Origin: Oreohelix idahoensis
Lineage: Eukaryota > Mollusca > Gastropoda > Stylommatophora > Oreohelicidae
NCBI GenBank assembly: GCA_024509875.1
Contig: JAMPIV010022931.1
Coordinates: 372,001-436,000, forward strand
Length of the DNA: 64,000 nt
Direction of reading: 5' to 3'
Below the pieces are notes generated by a model, which saw only the letters and a list, made by a program, of their open reading frames with translations, ran no database searches and was not told the origin of the DNA. Shown here piece after piece: positions 12,777 to 23,058 of the stretch. Every line of letters starts with the position of its first letter. Within the stretch, counting starts at the first letter, position 1. The position numbers were made by a program, and so were the translations under genes.

Positions 12777-14445
12777 ATGGCTGACTTGGTCAAATTTAGG
12801 TCTGCTACACTGCAGGTGGGAAAAGAGCTTGGCATGGATGGTGACGCTCTGATCCGGTATGTCACGACGGAATGTGAAAAGTACACCGAGAGAGAAGCAA
12901 AGCAATCAGGAGCAGAAAGGGAAGACAAGAAATTGGAAGCAGAAAGACAAACCAAGAAATCGGAAGCAGAAAGAGAAGCCAAGAAATTGCCAAGAAAAGC
13001 AGAAAGAGAAGCCAAGAAATTGGAAGAAAGAGAAGCAAGAAAAGAAATTAGAAGCTGAGAGAGAAGAAGCCAAGAAATTAGAAGCTGAGAGAGAAGAAAG
13101 GAGGTTACAAGCAGAGAGAGACCATGAGCTGAAAATGAGACAGCTTGATCTTGAACTTCAGGCTGGGACTATCACCCATGGTAATAGCTCACCTCATTCT
13201 GCGAATAGCTCTTTTCAGAACACAGCAAATGGGGCCATGAACTTCCACCTAGATCCATTTGTTGAAAAGGAGGACGCAATTGAGTCGTACCTGGATAGGT
13301 ATGAAAGGCTAGCCTCTACATATGGACTGGAAAAGGAAAAATGGAGTTTAAAGTTATCTCAGGGATTGAGAGGTATTGCATATGATGTGTTTCTGAAACT
13401 CCCCAAAGAAGATCAGGAAAATTATGAAATACTAAAGCAAGCCTTACTGATCCGGTATGAAAAGAACTCTGAGGCATATAGGAAGAAATTTAGAACTTCT
13501 AAACCTCTACCTGGAGAAACATATAACCAGTTCTCAGCTAGGCTAGAAACGTATTTGTTGAAATGGAGTAGTTTAGGTAAGTATCAGAAAACCTACGAGG
13601 ATCTGAAAGAAATGGTTATGTTAGAACAAGTGAAAGATTCCATGTCTCAAGAAATGAGGAAATTCCTTATGGAACAAGGAGCAGAGAGGCTGGAAGACAT
13701 TTTGAAATGTGCAGAGAGATACCAAGCAGCTCAAGCTGAATTGGTAGGAACAAAAAGGAAGCAGGTAGAAGGATATAAGCCACCACCGCAGAATACCCAG
13801 TTTGACCAGAAGGATCATCCATACAGAAATAAGCCAAGATTTGATAATAAGGACAAGAACCCTCAGACTCAGGAAAAGAAACCCTACAAACAGGGAGATA
13901 AGTGGTGCAAAATTTGTAAGATGAGCAACCACAACACTGTAGATTGTAGAAGGAAAACCCCTCATCACGCTGCATGTTTAGCAACAGGGAATAGGACAGA
14001 TATGATGGAACTGACAGGGAGTCAGAATAGCCTCCGTCATCCCCCTGTGAGTGAGCTCGTAACCGTGAACGGAAATCGAGTCATGTGCTTATATGATACC
14101 GGCCTGGATTTCGACTCAGTTGTGAGTTCAACCCTAGTGCACTCTGATCAAATTACCACAGAAACCGTGGAAATACAAGGGGCAACTAAGGGAACAGCAA
14201 CCATGACACTTCCTATAGCTAGGATCAATGTGAAATCTCGCTACGTGGAAGGAGTGATAACAGCCGCAGTGATAGATGACCCTATATACCCGCTGATATT
14301 GGGGTGTAGGTATGTATTTTTGGGTGACCCAGTAAAACCTGTTGTCCTGGCAGCAGTCCAGACCAGGTCGAGCACCAAAAACGAGGAGGAAAATCCTAAC
14401 AATACTCAGCCAGAGCAGATGAAAACAGGCTCAATCAGAAGATGA
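12777..14445 (+). pseudogene. Gag-protease part of polyprotein, array copy 1 (frameshifted)
   Basis: Begins MADLVKFRSATLQ, the conserved start of all copies. The charged repeat region (LEAEREAKK-type units) is scrambled here and the frame changes near 13000-13060. The remainder is open to 14445. The Gag core includes AMNFHLDPFVEKEDAIESY. A CCHC knuckle CKICKMSNHNTVDC (C-x2-C-x4-H-x4-C) is followed by the aspartic protease motif LYDTGLDFDSVV and the late flap-side motif PLILGCRYVF. An extra A near 14423 shifts the frame just before the integrase part. Structural and proteolytic functions are known for these families; this copy could not make the full polyprotein. Confidence 0.88.
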
Positions 14446-14449
14446 CACA

Positions 14450-17191
14450 TTGAAGCCTTGTTTTGGCAAATTGCCAAAGGCCCATAACCCTCCAGAAAAA
14501 GGAGACTTGTATATGAAAAATGGACTACTGTATAGAAAAGCTGGTACAGGACCTCAAGGACATGGACAGCTGGTAGTACCAAAGTCATACAGGGAGAAAG
14601 TTATGGAGCTCGCACATGCTATTCCATTTAGTGGACACATGGGAATTGGTGCCACCAGTCAACGGATAGCTTGTCACTATTACTGGCCAGGGATCACGGA
14701 AGATATCAAACGATATGTGAAATCTTGTCCAGAGTGTCAACGTGTAGCCCCCAAGCATGGGACTGCACCAGCAACTCTAGGAGAAATGCCAATCATGGGT
14801 ACTCCATTCGAGAGAGTTGCAGTGGATATTGTTGGACCCCTCACTAGGACTAAGAGAAGGAATAGTTATATCTTAACTCTAGTTGATACATGCTCTATGT
14901 GGGGAGAGGCCGTAGCCATGGCATCTATAGATTCTAAGCATGTGGCAGAGGCATTGTTGACAATATTCACCCGGTTAGGCTTTCCACATCAAATATTGAC
15001 GGACAATGGTTCCCAGTTCAAGGGAAAGCTAACCCAAGAAGTGTTCAGGATTTTTCAAGCCAGACATTATCATTGCTCTCCTTATCACCCACAAGGAAAT
15101 GGTCAAGTCGAGCGGTTCAACGGTACGCTCATTTCTATTCTCAGGAAGCTGGCAAGTGAAAAACCTGAAACATGGGATGTATACTTACCCGCTGCATTAT
15201 TCGCATACCGGGAAGTCCCACACAATTCCACAGGAATGGCACCGGCCACATTGTTGTTTGGTCGGCCTATAAAAGGTCCACTGGAAGCATTGCTGCGGAC
15301 TTGGACAGATGAGAAGGCAGAGGAAAGTGTCACCTCATCAATTCAGTATGTAAATGAGTTGACCACTCGACTGAAAATGGGCTGGAAATTGGCTAATGAC
15401 AATCTTCGCAGAGCCAGAAAGAAACATACTGAATACTATAACAAGAAAGCAAAGGATAGGGAACTTGCTGTTGGAGAAAAAGTGCTTCTTCTATTGCCCA
15501 GCAGTAACAACAAACTGCAGATTGGTTGGCAGGGTCCATATAACGTGCTAGAGAAAATATCGAGGACTAATTACAAAATTGACAAGAAGGGCAAAGAAAG
15601 GGTGTACCATGTTAATCTGTTAAAGAAATATTATGACAGGACATCAACGGAGGTAGCTCATATGATGACTCTGGCCATCGCAACCGAAATGAAGCATGAA
15701 CCACTTACCTCAATAGAGTATCCATTAAGACCGACTGAGACATATGAACAAGTCAAAATTAGTACTCAGTTAACTCAGGAACAGAGGGAGCAAGTTAAAG
15801 AAGTTTTAAAAACACATGCAGATGTGTTAACTGATAAACCAGGATGCACCAACTTATTGACATATGATATGAAGGTCATCGATCCAACACCTATCTGCAT
15901 GAAGACCTACCCTATACCATATGCCAAGGCACAGGCATTGAAGGAGGAAATTGATTATCTGTTGCAAGAACAAATCATTTCCAAGTCAGAATCACCTTAC
16001 AGTTCAAGTGTTGTACTGTTGAGAAAACCAAGTGGAGAACACCGACTCTGTATCGATTACCGGAAATTAAATGCGATCACAGAAACCCAAGCTGATCCAT
16101 TACCGGATACCAATCAGCTGTTCTCGACGCTAAGTACTGCGAAATATTTCTCTAAGGTCGATTTAAGTAAGGGATATTACCAGATTCCTGTCAAACCCGA
16201 GATCCGACACATGCTGGCTTTTAGCACTTCGGATGGTCACTACGAATTTAATGTACTACCATTCGGGTTGAAAAACGCACCAAGCGTATTTTCAAGGATG
16301 ATGAGGAAATTGCTGGAACCCTTGAACAACTCTAACATCACCAACTTTATGGATGACATTCTCATAGCCACGGAAACATTTGAGGATCATCTACATTCTC
16401 TATCAATGTTACTGGGTAGACTCAGAGAGGCAGGTTTGACTGCTCGTCCAACAAAGTGTGTAATCGGATGTCAGGAATTAGAATTTTTGGGACATACAAT
16501 TTGTCATGGAAACATGTCTCCTGATCCCAAAAATATAGAAAAGTTAAGGAATGCACCTAGACCACAGACAAAAAAGGATGTGAGGTCGTTCGTATCCTTA
16601 GGAGGATTCTATCAAAAGTACATCAAAGACTTCAACACCTTATGTGCACCTTTGACGGATCTGACAAAGAAAGGAAAACCTGACACAATAAAGTGGACGG
16701 CAGAGTGTGAGCATGCATATTCAGAATTGAAGCATAGACTCACTAGTAGGCCTATTCTGAAGTTACCAGATCTGACGCAAGAGTTTATAGTACGGACTGA
16801 TGCAAGCAATGTAGGAATTGGGGCCGCGCTTTTGCAAAAATCTCAGACCCAGAATGAGGAACTGTTTCCTGTTGCTTATGCCAGCCGCAAGTTGAACGCG
16901 GCAGAAAAGAATTACTCTACTATAGAGAGGGAATGTTTAGCATTGGTGTGGGCCATCAATAAGTTTCAACCCTATTTGTATGGCAAAACCATTGTGGTCC
17001 AGTGCGATCATCAACCCCTGTCATTTTTGGCCTCATCACGTCATGCAAATACTCGCTTACTAAGATGGTCATTATTGATTCAGCCATATTCCTTCACTAT
17101 TGAATATATTCCGGGAAAACAGAATGTGGGCGCAGATTTTCTAAGTCGCCATCCCACAGAGCTTGAGGAGGATAGAAAGAAGGAAAACTAA
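14450..17191 (+). CDS. Integrase-RT-RNase H part of polyprotein, array copy 1 (open frame, no own ATG)
   Basis: 913 codons uninterrupted from TTG 14450; in the ancestor this was the continuation of Gag-protease. Integrase comes first: zinc-binding H56, H63, C93, C96, then catalytic D126, D185 and E221 (D-D-35-E) and a GPY module at 362-364. RT follows at ~500-690 with D571 in KVDLSKGYY and the FMDD active site at 633-636. RNase H ends the protein with D784 (RTDASN), E828, D853 (CDHQPL) and D896 (GADFLSR). This is the best preserved pol of the array. Integrase before a Ty3/gypsy-type RT is the Gmr1-like order. It ends 80 bp before LTR 2; no env. Confidence 0.93.
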   Translation: MKPCFGKLPKAHNPPEKGDLYMKNGLLYRKAGTGPQGHGQLVVPKSYREKVMELAHAIPFSGHMGIGATSQRIACHYYWPGITEDIKRYVKSCPECQRVAPKHGTAPATLGEMPIMGTPFERVAVDIVGPLTRTKRRNSYILTLVDTCSMWGEAVAMASIDSKHVAEALLTIFTRLGFPHQILTDNGSQFKGKLTQEVFRIFQARHYHCSPYHPQGNGQVERFNGTLISILRKLASEKPETWDVYLPAALFAYREVPHNSTGMAPATLLFGRPIKGPLEALLRTWTDEKAEESVTSSIQYVNELTTRLKMGWKLANDNLRRARKKHTEYYNKKAKDRELAVGEKVLLLLPSSNNKLQIGWQGPYNVLEKISRTNYKIDKKGKERVYHVNLLKKYYDRTSTEVAHMMTLAIATEMKHEPLTSIEYPLRPTETYEQVKISTQLTQEQREQVKEVLKTHADVLTDKPGCTNLLTYDMKVIDPTPICMKTYPIPYAKAQALKEEIDYLLQEQIISKSESPYSSSVVLLRKPSGEHRLCIDYRKLNAITETQADPLPDTNQLFSTLSTAKYFSKVDLSKGYYQIPVKPEIRHMLAFSTSDGHYEFNVLPFGLKNAPSVFSRMMRKLLEPLNNSNITNFMDDILIATETFEDHLHSLSMLLGRLREAGLTARPTKCVIGCQELEFLGHTICHGNMSPDPKNIEKLRNAPRPQTKKDVRSFVSLGGFYQKYIKDFNTLCAPLTDLTKKGKPDTIKWTAECEHAYSELKHRLTSRPILKLPDLTQEFIVRTDASNVGIGAALLQKSQTQNEELFPVAYASRKLNAAEKNYSTIERECLALVWAINKFQPYLYGKTIVVQCDHQPLSFLASSRHANTRLLRWSLLIQPYSFTIEYIPGKQNVGADFLSRHPTELEEDRKKEN

Positions 17192-17260
17192 CCTCGGAAT
17201 GGTCGATTTGCAATTGTCTTGTACCCAATAGTTAAGCTAGATATCATCCAGCTTAAAATA

Positions 17261-17271
17261 TGGGGGAGCTA
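17261..17271 (+). promoter_or_regulatory. Polypurine tract before LTR 2
   Basis: TGGGGGAGCTA lies directly before the LTR start TGTCGC, where plus-strand DNA synthesis is primed. The same sequence precedes LTR 3 (ending 24494) and LTR 4 (ending 31558), but LTR 1 is preceded by GATAGCTTGG, as expected for a 5' flank. Confidence 0.8.
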
Positions 17272-19756
17272 TGTCGCAAAATTGGTTTCAAGTCATTGCA
17301 AATGGGTTCAGTTAGATTTATAAACCCATCTACGATCGAGTGACCGCTTTCAAAATGGCGGCGTATCAGCGAAATGTGTATCGGACAGAGGAAATCGCCA
17401 ACGATAATAAAACAGAAGGGAATCCGTATGAAAAGGATTTTACATTTCAGTACAGGGAAGGATGGTGTATAACTGCATATAAGATGGAACGGTAGGAAGT
17501 TCTCATTTACGGAGATATATGCGTATTTCGGCTGCCCACAGTTACGCTAAAAGCATGTAAACCCACTTCTGTTCTAAATATTAAAATCAACAAATAACAG
17601 TTTGGGAATTTACATGGATAGGAAGATAGAGTTTTATCAGCTGTATAAAACTAGATAAGATGGAACAATATGGATATTATATATGCCGAGAATGATAAAG
17701 GCAAAATTTCAGTCGACGCACAGATCGGCCGAAATCACTGTTCGGGAAGGATTTTTCAGGTTAGGTTTAAGCTGTGACGTCGGTACTCTCCGATACGTCC
17801 GCGCTTTGCGTATAAGTAGCGGATCGGTAAACTGAGAGAGATACACAACGAAAGAGGTTTGAGCCAGACTGGAGGCAGAGTTTCGCCACTATCCATGAAT
17901 TGTGAGCGGATCGCCAGAACATTTTTAAGTCCAGTATCTGAAGTCTGAGGGTAAGCGAAATTATGATAACTACCGTGTATAATATTTGTTATTTCAGGTT
18001 CATATAGAATTCACAAAATATGCCTGTATAATAGTCATTGATATAATGTATTGTATTTTTAATATGATCTAACATGTGCATTGTGGATGATTGTTGCTTG
18101 TACAAAAATTAATCACAAATAGCCCCACAGCCTAATGAAGATATATTTATCATATTGCTTTATCGCTTACGAAGATAAAGGCAGTCCCATGGCAGAGATT
18201 GTCATAGGGAAATGAAGTGTTAGAAACTTCATCATGGAAGATCCCAGTTTACGAGGTTAAGGTGACTAGTCCCCTTCCTCGCTGCCTTTGCCTTCCCTAG
18301 TTCGAGCGCACAACTTTGTACCCATTTACAGCTGGTAAACTGGAGTGTTCTACAGCCAGTTTCAGTAGAAAGCAACCTGATCACGTGGTCACTCACTTTA
18401 TTTATGTATTACTTTTGTGTAGATGCTAAAGATAGCATCAGATTTGAATTTGTACTTGATATGATTTGGAAGGATCAAGTTATAGAATATGAAGGGATGT
18501 ATAGGAGCGGAATAAACCAGATGATGTTTATTACTGATATGTTAATATTAATTCTGTATCATTGAAATGATGTTACTTGCTATGACTGTATAACTTTGAC
18601 ACCTGATGACTGACTTGTCTGACTTATGTGCTAGTCAGTTACACTTAATTGACATGTTAATATTAATGCTATATCACTGAAATGATGTCCTTACTTACTA
18701 TGATTGTATAACGGTGACATCTGATGACTGACTGGTCTGACATCTGTGCTAGTCAGCTACAAGTCTAGCCAGATACTAGCCAAGGCTGATATGTTGCAGG
18801 TTCCATGAAATAACTCAAACCAGACTGTCCAGTATCAGAAGCCGGTGTAGTTCATCCGAGGCAATCCCACAAAAGTGCAGGACCCCAAAGAGTGAACTTC
18901 AACTGGTCATTGGCATCCCTACTGTTGGGCCTACCAAGTCTGATATCAGCAAAGGACAGTTTTCAGCAGTATCAAGTTGAAAGATAAGTGTCCTGTTTGA
19001 CACTGACCACCTATACATGTGAAACAGCAATAGTGAAAACAATAATAAAAACAGTCAAGTGATGACAGTTATTTGTAAAGTCAAAGAACTAAAAAACCGT
19101 GATTGCAGTAACTTTAATATTCAAGATCTTGAAGTCTAAACAGACAATAATAGTAATTGTGTGAATACTTTTTTATATATATATATATTATACTCTTTTC
19201 CAACTAGTAGAAATAGAATATTAGTGTAATTATTAAACTATTTTAACTGTACCTGAGGATTTATTCACTTCTTCCATTTGTGGTTTCAGTGAATGTTCAT
19301 TTTACTTATCCCCTAGAATAAAAGTAATCATAAGATAGTCACAGGGAGGAGACACCTTAAATCCTGTTACTGCTTCTTACCAACTGGGCGGGAGCCGCGC
19401 TAGCGTAGTGGTTACACTATTTCACCGCTTTGACCGGGTGATACAGTGAATCAGTCATTTTATTTCCCCTAGAATATTTAGGATAAGATAGTTCAGTCGA
19501 GGGACACCTGGACTAAACTCCTGGTACATTTACTTCTCCTACCACTGGGCCAGGGTTTTCTGAACAGTCTGACTATACTTTTTATGATAACAATATAACC
19601 AGTGCTTATTTTCTAAGACTGGGGGGTTTTCACATTGACTATTTTTATGATAACAAACACCAGTGCTTATTTCTAAACTCTATTACTTGTAAGGTCAGAA
19701 CTCTTTACTGGCATACTCTTACATAAATAAATAATTTTAAATAACCTCCCGCTACA
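17272..19756 (+). repeat. LTR 2 of the array (with ~0.2-kb internal duplication)
   Basis: 2485 bp, ~210 bp longer than the others. The extra sequence lies between ~19388 and ~19680: a short tRNA-like head, then a diverged second copy of the LTR's own 3' segment (CCCCTAGAATAT..., CCAGTGCTTATTT appears repeatedly). Most of the body matches LTR 3 variants. Confidence 0.92.
19388..19450 (+). other. tRNA-like/SINE-like insertion inside LTR 2
   Basis: The stretch around GCTAGCGTAGTGGTTACAC fits a pol III A box (TRGCNNAGYNGG). It is absent from LTRs 1, 3 and 4. A recognisable B box and a complete cloverleaf are not evident, so it may be a SINE head fragment or chance. Confidence 0.3.
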
Positions 19757-19757
19757 G

Positions 19758-19775
19758 TGGGGGCTCGTCCGGGAT
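19758..19775 (+). promoter_or_regulatory. Primer-binding site, copy 2 (perfect tRNA-Pro type)
   Basis: TGGGGGCTCGTCCGGGAT, 18 bases, complementary to the 3' end of animal tRNA-Pro, one base after the LTR end. The same 18-mer is the known primer site of murine leukaemia-type retroviruses. Confidence 0.9.
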
Positions 19776-20038
19776 ATATCTTTGATATTCCTGAGCCATC
19801 TTTCTATTTCTGCTGTGTAGGAAATTTTCTTTTTTGTAAATTTTTTTTTGGAAAGAGTAAACATAGTAGGAAGAATATATACAACAATTTTTTGTATGAG
19901 TACCATTGAGTACAGATAAGAAAGCTGTTTCATATATGGTGAAGTCAGTTTAATTAACTTTAATTTTAAATAAGTTAATTATATTGTAGTAAATTAGTTT
20001 GAGTAAGATCGCTTGCCCTACTAGACTACAGATACATC

Positions 20039-21739
20039 ATGGCTGACTTGGTCAAATTTAGGTCTGCTACACTGCAGGTGGGAAAAGAGCTTGGCATGGA
20101 TGGTGACGCTCTGATCCGGTATGTCACGACGGAATGTGAAAAGTACACCGAGAGAGAAGCAAAGCAATTGGAAGCAGAAAGAGAAGCCAAGAAATTGGAA
20201 GCAGAAAGAGAAGCCAAGAAATTAGAAGCAGAAAGAGAAGCCAAGAAATTGGAAGCAGAAAGAGAAGCCAAGAAATTGGATGCAGAAAGAGAAGCCAAGA
20301 AATTAGAAGCTGAGAGAGAAGAAAGGAGGTTACAAGCAGAGAGAGACCATGAGCTGAAAATGAGACAGCTTGATCTTGAACTTCAGGCTGGGACTATCAC
20401 CCATGGTAATAGCTCACCTCATTCTGCGAATAGCTCTTTTCAGAACACAGCAAATGGGGCCATGAACTTCCACCTAGATCCATTTGTTGAAAAGGAGGAC
20501 GCAATTGAGTCGTACCTGGATAGGTATGAAAGGCTAGCCTCTACATATGGACTGGAAAAGGAAAAATGGAGTTTAAAGTTATCTCAGGGATTGAGAGGTA
20601 TTGCATATGATGTGTTTCTGAAACTCCCCAAAGAAGATCAGGAAAATTATGAAATACTAAAGCAAGCCTTACTGATCCGGTATGAAAAGAACTCTGAGGC
20701 ATATAGGAAGAAATTTAGAACTTCTAAACCTCTACCTGGAGAAACATATAACCAGTTCTCAGCTAGGCTAGAAACGTATTTGTTGAAATGGAGTAGTTTA
20801 GGTAAGTATCAGAAAACCTACGAGGATCTGAAAGAAATGGTTATGTTAGAGCAAGTGAAAGATTCCATGTCTCAAGAAATGAGGAAATTCCTTATGGAAC
20901 AAGGAGCAGAGAGGCTGGAAGACATTTTGAAATGTGCAGAGAGATACCAAGCAGCTCAAGCTGAATTGGTAGGAACAAAAAGGAAGCAGGTAGAAGGATA
21001 TAAGCCACCACCGCAGAATACCCAGTTTGACCAGAAGGATCATCCATACAGAAATAAGCCAAGATTTGATAATAAGGACAAGAACCCTCAGACTCAGGAA
21101 AAGAAACCCTACAAACAGGGAGATAAGTGGTGCAAAATTTGTAAGATGAGCAACCACAACACTGTAGATTGTAGAAGGAAAACCCCTCATCACGCTGCAT
21201 GTTTAGCAACAGGGAATAGGACAGATATGATGGAACTGACAGGGAGTCAGAATAGCCTCCGTCATCCCCCTGTGAGTGAGCTCGTAACCGTGAACGGAAA
21301 TCGAGTCATGTGCTTATATGATACCGGCCTGGATTTCGACTCAGTTGTGAGTTCAACCCTAGTGCACTCTGATCAAATTACCACAGAAACCGTGGAAATA
21401 CAAGGGGCAACTAAGGGAACAGCAACCATGACACTTCCTATAGCTAGGATCAATGTGAAATCTCGCTACGTGGAAGGAGTGATAACAGCCGCAGTGATAG
21501 ATGACCCTATATACCCGCTGATATTGGGGTGTAGGTATGTATTTTTGGGTGACCCAGTAAAACCTGTTGTCCTGGCAGCAGTCCAGACCAGGTCGAGCAC
21601 CAAAAACGAGGAGGAAAATCCTAACAATACTCAGCCAGAGCAGATGAAACAGGCTCAATCAGAAGATGACACATTGAAGCCTTGTTTTGGCAAATTGCCA
21701 AAGGCCCATACCCTCCAGAAAAAGGAGACTTGTATATGA
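20039..21739 (+). CDS. Gag-protease part of polyprotein, array copy 2 (intact N-terminal part)
   Basis: The only array copy whose Gag-protease frame is open from its ATG. Residues 44-88 are tandem nine-residue units LEAEREAKK (one LDAEREAKK), then LEAEREERR, predicting a long charged helix. The Gag core starts near AMNFHLDPF. A CCHC knuckle lies at ~365-378 (CKICKMSNHNTVDC), and the protease DTG is at ~428-430 in LYDTGLDFD. Near 21710 one A is missing from the sequence encoding KAHNPPEK, so the frame ends after ~10 wrong residues at 21739 instead of running into integrase. The related element D shows that Gag and Pol share one frame, so this is a frameshift and not a natural Gag stop. Confidence 0.9.
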   Translation: MADLVKFRSATLQVGKELGMDGDALIRYVTTECEKYTEREAKQLEAEREAKKLEAEREAKKLEAEREAKKLEAEREAKKLDAEREAKKLEAEREERRLQAERDHELKMRQLDLELQAGTITHGNSSPHSANSSFQNTANGAMNFHLDPFVEKEDAIESYLDRYERLASTYGLEKEKWSLKLSQGLRGIAYDVFLKLPKEDQENYEILKQALLIRYEKNSEAYRKKFRTSKPLPGETYNQFSARLETYLLKWSSLGKYQKTYEDLKEMVMLEQVKDSMSQEMRKFLMEQGAERLEDILKCAERYQAAQAELVGTKRKQVEGYKPPPQNTQFDQKDHPYRNKPRFDNKDKNPQTQEKKPYKQGDKWCKICKMSNHNTVDCRRKTPHHAACLATGNRTDMMELTGSQNSLRHPPVSELVTVNGNRVMCLYDTGLDFDSVVSSTLVHSDQITTETVEIQGATKGTATMTLPIARINVKSRYVEGVITAAVIDDPIYPLILGCRYVFLGDPVKPVVLAAVQTRSSTKNEEENPNNTQPEQMKQAQSEDDTLKPCFGKLPKAHTLQKKETCI

Positions 21740-23058
21740 AAAATGGACTACTGTATAGAAAAGCTGGTACAGGACCTCAAGGACATGGACAGCTGGTAGT
21801 ACCAAAGTCATACAGGGAGAAAGTTATGGAGCTCGCACATGCTATTCCATTTAGTGGACACATGGGAATTGGTGCCACCAGTCAACGGATAGCTTGTCAC
21901 TATTACTGGCCAGGGATCACGGAAGATATCAAACGATATGTGAAATCTTGTCCAGAGTGTCAACGTGTAGCCCCCAAGCATGGGACTGCACCAGCAACTC
22001 TAGGAGAAATGCCAATCATGGGTACTCCATTCGAGAGAGTTGCAGTGGATATTGTTGGACCCCTCACTAGGACTAAGAGAAGGAATAGTTATATCTTAAC
22101 TCTAGTTGATACATGCTCTATGTGGGGAGAGGCCGTAGCCATGGCATCTATAGATTCTAAGCATGTGGCAGAGGCATTGTTGACAATATTCACCCGGTTA
22201 GGCTTTCCACATCAAATATTGACGGACAATGGTTCCCAGTTCAAGGGAAAGCTAACCCAAGAAGTGTTCAGGATTTTTCAAGCCAGACATTATCATTGCT
22301 CTCCTTATCACCCACAAGGAAATGGTCAAGTCGAGCGGTTCAACGGTACGCTCATTTCTATTCTCAGGAAGCTGGCAAGTGAAAAACCTGAAACATGGGA
22401 TGTATACTTACCCGCTGCATTATTCGCATACCGGGAAGTCCCACACAATTCCACAGGAATGGCACCGGCCACATTGTTGTTTGGTCGGCCTATAAAAGGT
22501 CCACTGGAAGCATTGCTGCGGACTTGGACAGATGAGAAGGCAGAGGAAAGTGTCACCTCATCAATTCAGTATGTAAATGAGTTGACCACTCGACTGAAAA
22601 TGGGCTGGAAATTGGCTAATGACAATCTTCGCAGAGCCAGAAAGAAACATACTGAATACTATAACAAGAAAGCAAAGGATAGGGAACTTGCTGTTGGAGA
22701 AAAAGTGCTTCTTCTATTGCCCAGCAGTAACAACAAACTGCAGATTGGTTGGCAGGGTCCATATAACGTGCTAGAGAAAATATCGAGGACTAATTACAAA
22801 ATTGACAAGAAGGGCAAAGAAAGGGTGTACCATGTTAATCTGTTAAAGAAATATTATGACAGGACATCAACGGAGGTAGCTCATATGATGACTCTGGCCA
22901 TCGCAACCGAAATGAAGCATGAACCACTTACCTCAATAGAGTATCCATTAAGACCGACTGAGACATATGAACAAGTCAAAATTAGTACTCAGTTAACTCA
23001 GGAACAGAGGGAGCAAGTTAAAGAAGTTTTTAAAAACACATGCAGATGTGTTAACTGA
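21682..23058 (+). pseudogene. Integrase part of polyprotein, array copy 2
   Basis: Shifted-frame continuation of the copy 2 polyprotein. It contains the whole integrase: HAIPFSGH...CPEC zinc site, AVDIVGPL, TDNGSQF, QVERFN and the GPY module, then YHVNLLKKYY. It ends prematurely because an extra T near 23030 (GAAGTTTTTAAAAAC) changes frame just before the RT. Copy 3 carries the same extra T; copy 1 does not. Confidence 0.88.

Noticed and set aside
13621..13984. Antisense open frames of 105-115 codons, repeated in each array copy
   Set aside because: They lie opposite the Gag coding region and recur only because the sense strand is conserved; no recognisable domain.
14423..14450. Programmed frameshift between Gag-protease and integrase
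   Set aside because: The three array copies break at different nearby bases (extra A, missing A, extra A elsewhere) and element D has no frame change there, so these are mutations or sequencing errors.
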